Notes under the pieces: model-generated
The model's database searches: none
What the model saw: the letters and a program-made list of their open reading frames with translations, nothing else
What the model was told of the DNA's origin: nothing
Shown: positions 44,625-57,063 of the stretch, one piece after another
How positions within the stretch are numbered: the first letter of the stretch is position 1
How the letters are laid out: the number at the start of each line of letters is the position of its first letter
Translations under genes and position numbers: made by a program
Assembly: GCF_963169125.1 (NCBI RefSeq)
Contig: NC_084802.1
Span: forward strand, 32,022,107-32,086,106
From: Humulus lupulus
Taxonomy: Eukaryota; Streptophyta; Magnoliopsida; Rosales; Cannabaceae
DNA length: 64,000 nt
Reading direction: 5' to 3'

Positions 44625-45000
44625 ATACTAAGAATTGTTTGAGATAATTGGAGAGAGCTAAAGGGAAACAGAAAACAAAGAAAAGAAAAAATAATAATAA
44701 TAATTATAGTTTATATAAAATTTAAAAAAGAAAAAGTTATTAAAAGTTTAATTATATAGTGTTGATAGAGAGTATATATTATAAGGTTTTTGGGAGAAAG
44801 AAAGCATAATAATATAATCTTGAAACCCTAGAACGAATAGAAAAGAGAATCGAGTACAGAGAGAAAGAGAGGGCCGGGGAGGAGAAAGAGAAAGAGAAAG
44901 AGATTAAGATAATAAGAGAGAGAGAGAGAGAGAGAAAGGGAGATGGAGAAAAATAAAGAAAACGCAGCCATTCTCAAACACCAAAATTATATAAATAAAC
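44625..45000 (-). promoter_or_regulatory. 5' leader and putative core promoter of the AHL gene
   Basis: On the coding strand the leader holds a long CT tract (44874-44938), common in plant 5' untranslated regions and a target of GAGA-binding BPC proteins. A TATA-like TTTATATAAT lies at 44996-44987. The transcription start is inferred to lie between them. The whole leader lacks an upstream frame of note. Confidence 0.5.
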
Positions 45001-46074
45001 AAATGGAATATTTTAATGTTCGATCGAGGAACAGTGGGTATGATTAAGATATGTTTAATTAATTACAAGTATTTTTTTTAACTTATTATATATATTTTAT
45101 CTTTCCTCTTCTTATTTGTTTAATTAATCATAATTAATTTACAGAAAAGTTGAATTTTCCTCTATGTAGTACTACTTTTTGCTGTGAGTAACGTTGTTAC
45201 TTGTTCGTTGGGTTGGAAAAACCTTAAATATGTATGTATATTAAAACTATTGCTTTAATTATATATGTTTCAAAAGAAAAAAAAAACTATAGCTTTGATT
45301 ATGTCTTTCTTTTAACCCACGAAAAAAAGCAAAATAAGATTAGTTTATTAAGTCGTACATATTGGATATGCTGTTTTGTTTTGATATTTATCATCTTAAA
45401 AACGGCTCATCATATTGTTAAAATATGACAATAAGAACATGAGTAACTATAATTTAGGAAGTGATTTTTATTTTTAAATATAATGAATCAATATTTGTAA
45501 AAATATCATAAATTGAACCAATTACTTAACACCACTTAATACTTTATATTGTAAACTACCTCGATCAAAATTATACATTTTCACTCATTTTAATAAATAT
45601 TATTTTTCGACAAAAACTTTATGAATATTTTTTAAATTTATCAAAATTAATACAAATGTACACTTTGAAATTTATTTTCACTTTTAAAATTATTAAAAGG
45701 GTATATTCTCTTCTACCTAACTTGAAAAGTTAAGACACGTCATTAGTTTCACATTAGTAGTATTATATGTGATTATTAATATTAATTATTAGAAAAATTA
45801 TATATTTTTTATTGCTTGAGTTTATTATCCTAGGGAAATATTATTTTAGTAAAATTCTCTATTTTAGTTAAATACCAAACTTAATTTATTTTTAAAAAGT
45901 AAATAATAATATCTAGTTTACAAAATGTATTAAAATTAATGAGATATTAAATTAACATATTTATTTTACCATTAATTTAATTACATAATATATAGATAAA
46001 AATAATTTATCATCATTGTTTTCTTTGTCATATCTAAAGATATTTTATTATATAATTAAAGTGTAATTAATTTT
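45001..46074. other. AT-rich intergenic DNA
   Basis: No gene, repeat array or transposon border that I can support. It contains only short poly-A/T runs. Confidence 0.5.
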
Positions 46075-47333
46075 GGATTAATTACATAAAACACTGTATA
46101 TTTAGAAAAAATTTAAAATATACGGTGAATACAAATAATTACAAATATACGGTTCTTTCAACAAAAATAATGACGGAGAATAGTAAAAATAAATAAAACA
46201 AGAATATAACTCACTAATGTATAAATTTGGTCTCTAAGTAATGAAGAACTTTTTTTTAAGTCATGATGAACTTTTATTTTGTCTTGTACTAGTAAAAAAA
46301 GACACATCATTAATTGATGTAATATAATTATATTGATGTGATATAATAATAGTTTATTTTCAATTTTTTTATTTTTATATATTTAAAATAAATGTATTAT
46401 TAATATTAAACAAATTTTTATGCTTGCATAAGTTATAATATTTTTAATAAATATAATCTATTTCTATACTAGTAGTTATATATTTTTTCTAATATTTGTT
46501 ACTTGTTTTAAGCAATCTAACATTTTTGTATATATTAGTTACAAAATAAAATAGTGTCTTTTAGTAAGAAACTTAGTTTTATAAATTTTGTTACAAACAT
46601 GTACTAAATTCACAACTTAATTTTATAAATTTTTGTAACAATCATGTTAAATAAATTTATAAATATTTATGTAAATGTTAGTTACAAAACTAAACTTTTT
46701 TGTTGTGAAATTAGTTTTGTAGACTCTTATTACAAAAATGTAAAACTTGTTTAAAAAAATATATTGTATTTCACCACTATATATATATATATTTAATAAA
46801 GTGTTTTATAAATAATGAACATCTTAAATTTATATTTTTAAGTTGTATAGCATAAATATGAAGGTTCTGTAATTTTTTGGTACAATATTGTAACAATATG
46901 GAAAAATATAATATTATTATGTATATTTTGGTTATGATTTCTTAACTATAACATATTTTCGTAAATGTTAGTTACAAAAATATATTTCTTAGTTGTAAAA
47001 CTAGATTTGTAAACTATTATTACAAAAAAAAATTAGTTACGAACTTGTTTGTAAGTTTTATCTACAAAAAAAAATCTACAATTCTATAACTGATTTTTGT
47101 AAATATTATTTACAAACATGTAACAGATATTTACAAGTTTGTAACAGATATTTACTAGTTTGTAAACGTTGATCACAAAAAATTGTATTTTACAGCTTTT
47201 ATTTATGATTTTGCCACTCCGTATTTACACTTTTGTCATTTCGTGTTTTTATCTAAAAAAATTCCGTATTTTTGTAATGTACCGTATTTTTCATATTTTT
47301 TTTTAACTTTTAGTGCATTTGTATAGATTTCCC
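46075..47333. mobile_element. MULE-like AT-rich mini-element with TTGTAA/TTACAA repeats
   Basis: The left end GGATTAATTACATAAAACAC and the right end (complement) GGGAAATCTATACAAATGCA are loosely inverted. Both sides then carry ATACGG motifs (46120-46152 and 47220-47288, inverted). A 9-base direct repeat ATTAATTTT flanks it (46066-46074 and 47334-47342), the length made by Mutator-like transposases. The interior (46550-47180) is full of short GTTACAAA/TTTGTAA units in both orientations. The flanking repeat is AT-rich, so chance is possible. Confidence 0.5.
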
Positions 47334-49603
47334 ATTAATTTTTTATAATTATCTTTACATTCTTATTAATTTGAATAGTTTTTTACTATAGGTTTAGAAT
47401 TAGGATTTCTCACTTCAAGACAATTATCTTTTCTTAGAAACCTCTATTATTGCCCTTTATACACTAAAAAAAAGTATTTGTACAGAGAACATGTTCTCGG
47501 TAAATACATTTTCAGATTCACAGGAGTTATTCACGGGTTTGAAAAAACTTAAGTGACTATAACTGAGAACATGTTTCTCGGTATAGGGTCTGGACATAAA
47601 CCTGTAAACAGACCCCTTCTTCTTCCCATTTCCCTCATTATGTTGACAGCCCCTTTTTCTCTCTCTCCTCTGTTTCCTCTCTCTCTCACTAAACTTCAAC
47701 TCTCGCTCTCTCACTAAAATTTCTCTCTCAAGTGTTAAATCTCTCACCAAACTCAGTTTTTTTCTCCATTTCTGAAGGTAATTTCTATTTCTCTAAGTTA
47801 TATATATATATATATGTATATTTTTGTATAACTTTCTAACCCATTTTTTTTGGGTTTTTTGTTTGAAGATTTTTTAGGTGTGATTTTCACATTCCAATTT
47901 GAAGTTTACCTGCTATTTCAAAGTTCAAGGGTAAGTTGTTTCCTATTTTTCAGATTTGTATGATTTTTTTCCTTTTTATTTTTTTGTTATTTTGTAAATA
48001 TATTTATTTTCTTACTTACTTACTGTGTAGAGATTTGGATTTGGATTTTGGTTTTGTATGTATATATATTTATGTATACTTTGTATTCTGTATAGAGATT
48101 ATGATTGTGTTTATATATATATATAAATGTTAGTTAAAAATCAAAATCTGTTATTAGATTAGGTGTTATTTTTATTTTTTATAGATTTTTATAATTAAAT
48201 TTTTTAAATGTTTTATTAGTGAAAATGAGATTAGGGATTAGAAAATTAGAAATTTTTTAGATGGTTACTAAATTAGATGATTAATTAGTATTTTTTTTGG
48301 TATTAAAATGGATCATTTATTTGTTTGGTAAAAATTATGTACAAGATTAAATTTAGTAGATTATAGAACTTATAAATTGTATTTTAGACTTTCATCTCGC
48401 ACGGCTCCTAAGTGATAAAAGAAAGAAGCTTTAAGTTAATTATTTTTAGTTAGTCTTATACTTGAATAGTATATTTTTGTAATTAGATTTAATATGCTTC
48501 AATAATATATTTTTTGTATGTAATTTGACTTTTAGTTATAAAAATGTGTTTGCAATTTTCTATTGTTTTGTCCGGGTATTTTTTGGGTGTTGTTTCCAGG
48601 TTTTTTATTCTGGAATAGATGAAAATATAGCCGTTATGCTGCCGATTTTTTTTTATAAATTTAGGATATCAACTAAAATGTTTAATAAAATATTTTTTCA
48701 ATAACACAAACATTTAATTGATTTCATTAGTGAGTTAACAAGTAAATTTAATAATTTTTTAATTATGATGAAAATAAATTTTATAAATATTAGTGAACAT
48801 TTTCATGTTAAATATTAAATATAAAACTAATTAAAATTTATTATATAATTAATTGAAAATAATAAAGTAGAGTTTAATTTAGAAGAAAAAAAATGTATCC
48901 CTAATATTTTTAAAATAATTTTTATTCTAATCAAAATATTGTTAAAATTACTAAATTTAATATCTAACAAAAGATTAATTATTAATAAATTTAAATAACT
49001 AAATATAAACAAATAGAGATAATTATTAAACATATTACAATTAGGCATCATAAAACATTATAATTCATTGAAAATAACATAAGACAAAAAATTTATCTAT
49101 TTGTTTGTCTTTGGTAATAAGAAATTATTACCAAAAATAGGATAGTGTGTTATTATCACATAGTGATAACTTTTTAATTATTTCTATTTTCATTAAAAGC
49201 CTTAGACCTGTTCGGAGAGGATGAGTCATTAATGACTCTTAAATTTGCCTCTCTCTGAATTGTCCAGTTCGGACAGTTTGGGATTACTATATACCTATAG
49301 TGTGATTTGTTACTTATTTATTATTTCATTTGTAGAGGTTTTACTATACATCTCTTTTGTTCTCACAAGTAGGCAGAATTAATTTTAGTTTGCGCACTTA
49401 TGAGAACTATGGGGAGGTGCTGCCGAAATTTTTACAAATATGTAACAATATTATGAGTGTAAACCACATTATATGTATATTGTAAACCAAAATGTGATAG
49501 GTTATTTACCCTTATAGAAATAGAGTGAAAATGTGGATTAGGACACACACAAATTGATTGTAAGTTTGATGATAAGTGTTCCGTGCAGTGCTACACTCAT
49601 ACA

Positions 49604-50502
49604 ATGTCGATCGACAAGAGCTGAATTAATTTGACAGATCGATTATCTGATGAGTATGAAGCTGGTGTGATGGATTTTCTTCAGAGAGCTAGGCAGTGTG
49701 TTGACTCAAGGGGATTGGTGAAATGTTCGTGTAGGAGGTGTGTCAATGTTGAATTTCAAACGATTGATGTATTAGAAAATCATCTCTTTGTAAATGGTTT
49801 TCTACGAAAATATACCAATTGACATTGGCATGGAGAGGATGAAATAATAACAATGAGGAAAGTGATAGATCAAAATGATGAAGATGAAATGATTGATGCT
49901 CTCAATGATGTTATGCAAAATGACAATAACGAATATGAAGAGAATGAGCACGAACAAGAGATACCTACAGCATACTACAGGGTTGGGCAACATTATAACG
50001 ATTTGTTTGCTGAGATCGAGGATCCATTATTCCATGGGTGTCAAAATTACACATCATTAAATTTCCTAGTGAAGTTGATGCATTTCAAAGTGTTTGGCAA
50101 AATTCCCAACAAAATATTTGATGAAATGTTGGAGTTGTTACATGATGCATTTCCGGCCTCAAATAAGCTTCCAAAATCGTATTATGCAGCGAAAAGGTTG
50201 TTGCATAAACTTGGATTGGGCTACGAGTCAATCCTTGGCTGCAAGCATGATTGCGTATTGTTTTGGAAAGGACATGCTAGAAAAAGCAAATGTCTTGTTT
50301 GTGGGGAGAATCGGTGGGTGGACAAGAACTCCAAGGGCAAGAAAGTGCCTCATAAAATGATGCGTGATTTTCCTTTAACCCCTAGGTTAATGTGAAAATA
50401 TGCATCGAGACACGTTGCTCAACATATGAAATGGCATCACGAGCAATGTACAAAAGAAGATGGTGTATTGCGTCATCCTGTTGATGGGAAAGCTTGGAAA
50501 TG
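49604..50502 (+). pseudogene. Truncated TNP2 transposase of CACTA E
   Basis: ATG at 49604 opens MSIDKS, a UGA where family members have Trp, then LSDEYEAGVMDFLQRARQCV and CSCRRCVN, the transposase-associated N-terminal domain. After another UGA the frame from 49853 reads an acidic linker, EDPLFHGCQNYTSLNFLVKL, PKSYYAAKRLLHKLGLGYES and CKHDCVLFWKGHARKSKCLV. After a UGA at 50393 it reads KYASRHVAQHMKWHHEQC and DGVLRHPVDGKAWK, then stops at 50500. Everything downstream (catalytic core, DUF4218, DUF4216) is deleted, so no active transposase can be made. Confidence 0.85.
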
Positions 50503-50664
50503 ACTTTAATATATTGTTTTATATGTTTAATATAAGTGTTTTAATTTTAATCTATTGTTTTATATTTAATTAAAATTAAATCAATAAATAAATATGTAAA
50601 TATATAAAAAAAATGCACAAGTAAAAAAAATCTCAGTTCAGTCTATACCAATGACAGTGTTCTC

Positions 50665-51459
50665 GGTATAGCCCATCCAAATGACAAAATTGGACAGGTT
50701 TCACCGACGACATTGTCAAGTCTATTATGATAACTATTATCCTCGTTACAACCTATACCGATAACATATTTAATATCCTCGGTAGAAGTTTTCCTCTACC
50801 AATGAGGATGTATCGAGAACTTTCTACCAAGGACATGTTCTTGGCACAGCTTCTACCGATGACATACGGACTTTTACCAACGATGTTTGTTCTCGGTATA
50901 GCCCCGATTTTTTGTAGTGATATTCTCTCTATTCGGTATAGCCCATCCAAATGACAAAATTGGACAGGTTTCACCAACAAAATTGTCTAGTCTATTATGA
51001 TAACTATTATCCTCGTTACAACCTATACCGATAACATATTTAATATCCTCGGTAGAAGTTTTCCTCTACCAATGAGGATGTATCGAGAACTTTCTACCAA
51101 GGACATGTTCTTGGCACAGCTTCTACCGATGACATACGGACTTTTACCAACGATGTTTGTTCTCGGTATAGCCCCGATTTTTTGTAGTGATATTCTCTCT
51201 ATTCGGTATAGCCCATCCAAATGACAAAATTGGACAGGTTTCACCAACAACATTGTCAAGTCTATTATGATAACTATTATCCTCGTTACAACCTATACCG
51301 ATAACATATTTAATATCCTCGGTAGAAGTTTTCCTCTACCAATGAGGATGTATCGAGAACTTTCTACCAAGGACATGTTCTTGGCACAGCTTCTACCGAT
51401 GACATACAGACTTTTACCAACAATGTTTGTTCTCGGTATAGCCCCGATTTTTTGTAGTG
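50665..51459. repeat. Tandem triplication (270-bp unit) of the 3' end of CACTA E
   Basis: Units begin at GGTATAGCCCATCCAAATGA at 50665, 50935 and 51205, exactly 270 bases apart, with very few differences. Each contains the whole terminus CCGATTTTTTGTAGTG (ending 50919, 51189, 51459) followed by ATATTCTCT, which is also the sequence flanking the last copy. The third copy is cut at the flank. Confidence 0.92.
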
Positions 51460-51462
51460 ATA

Positions 51463-51834
51463 TTCTCTACTCTGTAACTTTTTTTTTATTTTGCTTCTCT
51501 TTTCTCTATTTAATTATAGTTAATAAAAGTTCTTCCTTTACCAAATTTTCTCATGGTAACAATCATTCATCGCAATTTTTCTTGTCTTACACTATCAATC
51601 AAGATTTCTTGGTCGATGCCAATGGTGTAATGTCTAGGGGCATGTTTCCACTAATAAGTGCCTTATTTTTCACCAACAAGAATCACATATATCTCCTCCT
51701 CATAATACTCATTAGTAATCTCACGCACATGTCATTGTCACTGACCCTTCTTCTACTTCTAATTGACCTTTTAATAATAATGCATCTCATCATGTCACTG
51801 CTAATTTAAACGATCGTTCTAATCATACACATTA
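51463..51834 (+). pseudogene. Ty1-copia Gag remnant H, 5' part
   Basis: A fragmentary frame near 51610-51830 reads CQWCNV, stop, GHVSTNKC, a degraded CCHC zinc knuckle, followed by Ser/Asn/His-rich sequence. The same element continues at 52830 beyond CACTA F. Several stops; no LTR found. Confidence 0.6.
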
Positions 51835-52826
51835 CACTACTACAAAAAAGGCTTGCGAGCTCTAAAAAAGTTTTTAGGAATCGCGAGGCACGAGCCCTCT
51901 ATTTGAGAACCTTAAAAAGTGAAATTTTTTAGAACTCGAGTTGCGAGCCCTAAAATAATGTTTTTAGGGCTCGCATTGCGAGTCCTGAAAATTTTTATTT
52001 TTAATTTTTAAAAAATGAATTGGTAGCCAAACCTCCCACCAGAGCTCCAACGATGATGGCAGCGCCACCACCCCACGGTGGTGGTTAGATATGATCCTTT
52101 AGTGGGTTTTGAAGCCCAAAGCACAAGGAATGCAGTGGTGGTGGTCATTTGGCTTGGGGGTGGCTCAAGGTGGTCGGAAAATTCCCTAAAAGTTTTGGAA
52201 ACTCACAGAGTCGTCGAACTTTGGAGGCTCCGTCGAGAGGGCTAGGGGGCGCATGTGGCTAGGGGCTCGCGAGACTAGGGGTTTCGGGAGCCGGGGAAGA
52301 TGCCTAGGCAGCACGTGTAGGCGGGGGGTGGTCGGAGAGCCACCGCTCGTGGCTGGTAGCAAGTTGCGAGAGAGAGAGAGGGAGAGAGAGAGAGAGAACA
52401 ATGGGGGAAGAGAGAGGTAATCGGGGGAAGAGAGAGGTAATCCAGGGAAGAGAGAGAGAGAAAGAGAGAGAGAGAGAGGGCTAATTGTTTTTTTCTTTTC
52501 TGGTTTAATATATAATAAAAAAGTTAAAAATAATTATTCAAAATTTTAGGACACACATAAGTTTTTAGGACTCGCACTGTGTGTCTTAAAAGAAATTATT
52601 TAAGGACTCTCAATGAGTATCCTAAAAAGTCTAGGAACTTTTGTTAAAAAGAAATTTCAGACTTTTAGGACACACATCAGTTTTTAGGGCTCGCACAGTG
52701 TGTCCTAAAAGAAATTCTTTAAGGACTCTCTATGAGTGTCCTAAAAAATCCAAGAGCTGTTTTTAGGGCTTGCATCTAGGTAAGTGCCCTATAAAAGTAT
52801 CATAAAAGCCTGTTTTTGTAGTAGTG
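51835..52826. mobile_element. CACTA mini-element F inserted in the copia remnant
   Basis: The left end is CACTACTACAAAAAAGGCTT and the right end AAGCCTGTTTTTGTAGTAGTG, with TTA duplicated at 51832-51834 and 52827-52829. The subterminal units TTTTTAGGGCTCGCA and TTTTTAGGACTCGCAC are repeated on both sides (51865-51990, 52555-52770). The interior has a GC-rich block (52190-52350) and a (GA)n tract (52368-52480). There is no transposase. Confidence 0.88.
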
Positions 52827-53110
52827 TTATAATGACACATGCAATATTATATTGTTATTGGAGGTGGCACTGGTCTTGTTATCTCTCATTCTAGATCCAC
52901 ATCTCTCTCCCCCTCCCACATCTTTTCATTATCTAATGTTCTTTGTGTACCTACTATATCTTATTTCTATTTTACAATTTTGTCGTTCCATTATAACACT
53001 TCTATATAATTCTCACTTAATTCTTCTAATGTGAAGGACCAACATACAAGGGCAATACTTTTGCAGGGTTGGACTAAGAATAGTCTTTCACCCCTCAAAA
53101 TCGAAAACAA
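52827..53110 (+). pseudogene. Ty1-copia remnant H, 3' part (protease end to pre-integrase)
   Basis: After the TTA duplication the frame reads GGGTGLVISHSRSTSLSPSH and FSLSNVLCVPTIS. It then reads VKDQHTRAILLQGWTKNSLS. These match the copia protease-to-integrase junction (GNG.GL.I.H...L.NVLHVP; VKD..T...LLQG). It is broken by frame changes and ends near 53110; RT and LTRs are absent. Confidence 0.72.
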
Positions 53111-53260
53111 TCCAAAATCTATGATGTGTTTCAGCTTTTTAGCAAGAATAGTTGTAAAAATTTGTACAAAACAAGAAAAAAATAGGGGAAATGGGCGAAA
53201 CCCTCTTTCTCCGCATGGTGGCTATGGAAGTTTTCCTTATGGTTTCGTTTTAGACTAATA

Positions 53261-53514
53261 AAGGAGAGAAGTGGGAGTGTCGTATATATGGGGCTTTTAA
53301 CTTTGATTATTACAAAAGAACCGAAGTTAAAATGTCACTTTTAACTTTGGTTTTTTTATAATAACCGAAGTTAAAAGTCTCTGCCTTATTTTATTACAAA
53401 TTATCTTTCTTCCATTGAGCACTAAACTTAAAACCAAAGTTAAAAGCCCATTAAAGACTTTAACTTCAATTTTCATGTATTTCCCAATAATTTAAGTATA
53501 TATTTCTAGTAGTG
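53261..53514. mobile_element. Right end of a further CACTA element (G)
   Basis: Direct and inverted copies of CTTTTAACTTTGG/CCGAAGTTAAAAG are packed at 53285-53480. The stretch ends TATATTTCTAGTAGTG, whose complement CACTACTAGAAATATA is a CACTA terminus. I found no left end, so the element is truncated or rearranged. Bases 53110-53260 before it have no clear origin. Confidence 0.65.
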
Positions 53515-55556
53515 ACAATCTTCTCTATTAATTGCTAGTGTCAAGGCTACTTCGTTTGAAAATATCCATTGAAGATGGAAGATGTCAAATTTCATCACTA
53601 AATAGATATTTTGAACTTGTTAAATATTGGGGATGGTGGTATCATAATTGTGATCATGAAAAGAACAAAAATTATAAAGTAGTGTCCATCTACTGCCACA
53701 ATATTGTTGAGGTGAAATCAGATTATGATATTAGATATATACATATTTATATATATATATATATATATATATCAACGCTGTAGTGGTATTTTAAATGATT
53801 TTTTGTGGTCCTAGATTAAAGGAGCGCTGTCTAGTAACTGCATTATAGAAGAATAGAAAAGTTCTAATTTAAAATGAATTTGTTTAATTATAATAATAGA
53901 GTTATCGAATTCCATGTATAACGATATGTTTCCGTGTTAATTATATCAATGCGATGACGATTTTCTAATACACATTGTTTATGACCAAAAGTATTATTTG
54001 AAAAAATCTCATAAAGCCAAATCAAAAAAATAATTTACATATATATGAGTATACACATCAATACATAAAAAATGGCATACCATGCTTAAAGCTCTCAAAT
54101 AAAGGTCAGGAGTGGAGAAATATGAATGTTTAATATTGGCTCTTCATATCATATTATAAATTGAAAGAAAAAAAAAACTTTTTTCAGAAAGAAAAAGAAA
54201 ATTGGGTTTTGAACTTAAACTAATTAGGATTAAGTATATAGAGTAATTTAATTCTATATGTTTATATTGTGTTTCACACGTTATTCCAATAATATTTGAC
54301 TATATATGTCTACTGTATAGAGTATATATATAGAAGTTCCAATACTTCTGAGTTTAATTAATCAATATTCTAAGCAATTAGCATCATTGTTCGCTGATAT
54401 TATAATTAATTACTACTGTGTATATTAGAAAATGTATACTACTTAGGGGAAAAGGTTTTAAAAACAATTATATTTCTTTAGTAGGAAATTAATTAAAAAT
54501 GTATTATGCGATTACTAAATTATGCACATCTTATTATTAAATTAGTAATGAATAGTAGTAATTATAATAAGATATATTCTAACTACGTATAAAGCATTAT
54601 CTTACTGTCGTTTATTTTTTTTATTATTATAACTTAACGCGTTCATATATATAAATATAAATATATATTATAGGGTGCATTTGACTTAATTAATTGATCG
54701 TGTAACTATTATATATTGTCTCTAATGCAGACTGGATTAATCAAATCTTATATGCTTGTTTAAAAATTGAAGCAATAAAAAACTAAGTATTATTTGCTTA
54801 AGCAAAAAAAGTTTTTTTTTTCTTTTTCTTTTTGCAATCTAATAAGTCGGGGTCTCTTCAGTGTTACTTTTTATTTGTGAAAGTTATATCTAGCCAAAGG
54901 TCACTAAATTTTGATGAATTTTTATTTTGTGTAATAATATTTTATAAGACCCTTCAACAATTTTATAAAGTGGAGAAATGCTCTCTAGCAAGTAGGTGTG
55001 TAGTAGATATTCTAATATTATTTTATTAATATGATCTAATATCAAATAGATACATATAGCCCAAAAATCTAGTTGATTGCGGCTTTTTTATAATAATTTT
55101 TATTTAATATTATATATGTGTATGAATTTTAAATTTCTTAATATCCTCGAATGTATTGCTTCCATTTGATCATTTTAGTTGGTGCTTAATTAGGACCAAC
55201 CGACTTGCTTTTTGGTCTACACTTTCATGCATTGTCATGATTTCTCCCTTTCTTTCTTTCTTTTTTATTTATTTTAATTATCTATATACATTTAAATATA
55301 GTTCTTCTATATATAAATGTATATTAACTATTAGGTGATTCCTAATTATAGATATTGTCTCGGTCCAATAATAATATAATACACCAACAAAAGCCTCACG
55401 CTTTGTAATTCAAGAAGTGAAAACCTTTTTAGGAGTTTTTACTCCACGCTAGTCGTGATGCAAAAACTCACTTTTTACTCCACGACTAGTGTGGAGTAAA
55501 AACTCTGATGCATGGAGCAAAAATTCTTGTAGGCCTAAGTGATATGAATGAGTTTT
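53515..55556. other. AT-rich intergenic DNA
   Basis: No gene is seen. A (TA)n tract lies at 53745-53773. At 55472-55502 TTTTTACTCCAC and GTGGAGTAAAAA form a perfect 12-base inverted repeat around GACTAGT, next to a further partial copy at 55437-55450. Confidence 0.5.
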
Positions 55557-56269
55557 CACTATATGAAAAGGGGTCTACAGTGACGACTTTTGTCGTCACC
55601 AAAACAACATCGTTATAGGTTCATATGTGTAGTGTCCTACAACGACGACAAAGTACAAACGTCGCACTAGGTTATTGCCACAGCGATGACAGGTCAGCCG
55701 CAGTAGAAAATCCCTTTTTTGGTTGAATCGTTCTAGACGGCATATCATCGCTGTAGGACATTGCAAAATTTGAAATTTTGAATTTAAAAAACTCTTACTG
55801 CGACCACATGTCTTCGATGTAGGTCCATGAACCCCCATCCTCTACAGCGATGACATGTGGTCGCTGTAGAGGGTGGGGATTCACGGACCTACAGGTATGA
55901 CATGTGGTCACAGTAGGATCACGATCTCTGAGCATTTTGTGTTCTACGTGTACTCTACTGCGACGACATGTTGTCGATGTAGGTGATTTTTAAAAAAAAA
56001 ATATTTTGATATTAATATTAATAAAACCTAATTATAAAACCAATTATAAATATTAATATTAAATATAAATAAAACCAACTTATTAATTAAAATATAATTT
56101 AATATTAATAAAATAATATTTAACATAAATTATATTAATATGAAATCAAAATATAAATCAAAATCAAAATAATTTAGTTCAACTTAGTATAAAAATAAGT
56201 AGTGTAGTCTCCAAAATGTAAAAAACAAAACCAAAATATTAATAAAGTTAAAAGCATAACATAACCAAA

Positions 56270-57063
56270 CTAAATGTCATCTAAATCAATCCAAAAGTCG
56301 TCATCATCGTCAAGCTGTTGTAATGGTTGTGGTGGAAATTGGCCCGAGCCTGGAAAGTTCGCCATCATGGACTGTATCATATTCATGTCCAAGTTCACAG
56401 GTGGGGCTTGGATGTTTGGGTTGGAAGCTTGCATAAATTGTTGCGTTTGGAGAAAGTTGTTGTTATGGGCCGTGATGGCTTGATTGAAGGGTTGAACCAT
56501 TGACTGGAAAGCCCCAGCTAGTACCATTGGAGGGCCGACTGTGGTCGATGTAAATAGTGATGCCTCCGATTGCGAAGAGGCTCTGATGGCGCCGGTGGCA
56601 AGCGAACTAGTGCCATTCAAATTGCGTCCAATACCTCGGTTTTTGCCACGACGTTGACCAAGTACCTTCGAGACGCCTTGTGTCTCATCGATAAAGACAC
56701 TTACTGTTGAAGATTCAGATTGGGATTGCGTTTGTGCCTGGACATCTTGCTGCAAGGCATCCTGCAATTTAGAAACAAGACAATTAATACATAATATAAT
56801 TAAATAATTCATATATGTGTAGAACTTAGAAAGTTACTTACATATGAATCCTTAGCATCCGTGTTCACCCATCCACATGTCGGATGATTGTGCATATCAT
56901 GAAACGTATCAATAACTCTGGGCAGTTCCTTAGTTTGAGGATTCATCTTTAGAAAATAAATTGTAACAAAATATTGGTTAAATACTGAAATTACTATTAA
57001 CATAACTAAAAATACTTCAAACTATCTACATATTTTGATTTACCTTCTTTAATCGAGCAGAAG
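56270..57063 (-). pseudogene. TNPA-like transposase gene (Ptta/EnSpm family) of CACTA I, 3' part
   Basis: The last exon (about 56759-56270) reads DALQQDVQAQTQSQSES, GVSKVLGQRRGKNRGIGRNL, a Gln/Asn-rich tail and the acidic end LDDDDDFWIDLDDI. The preceding exon (56946-56842) reads MNPQTKELPRVIDTFHDMHN and GWVNTDAKDSY, with donor GTAAGT and acceptor CTAAAG. A third exon, ARLKK, starts at the insertion point of J and ends at donor GTAAAT. In active elements TNPA binds subterminal repeats and assists TNP2. This part has no visible stop, but the gene is split. Confidence 0.78.

Larger units (their letters stand above)
47462..51459 (+). mobile_element. Deleted CACTA element E
   Basis: The left end is CACTAAAAAAAAGTATTTGT (47462) and the right end CCGATTTTTTGTAGTG (to 51459). 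ATA flanks both (47459-47461 and 51460-51462). Subterminal units are TTCTCGGTA/TACCGAGAA and longer, for example GAGAACATGTTCTCGGTA on the left. It holds only the first part of a TNP2 gene. The stretch 47780-49600 is AT-rich with (TA)n tracts and no gene. The 3' end is present three times. Confidence 0.85.

Noticed and set aside
47457..47750. 97-codon minus-strand frame
   Set aside because: It consists of the terminal and subterminal repeats of CACTA E plus a CT-rich stretch; low complexity.
50727..51474. Three near-identical 75-codon frames
   Set aside because: They are the 270-bp repeat of E's noncoding terminus, read in one frame three times.
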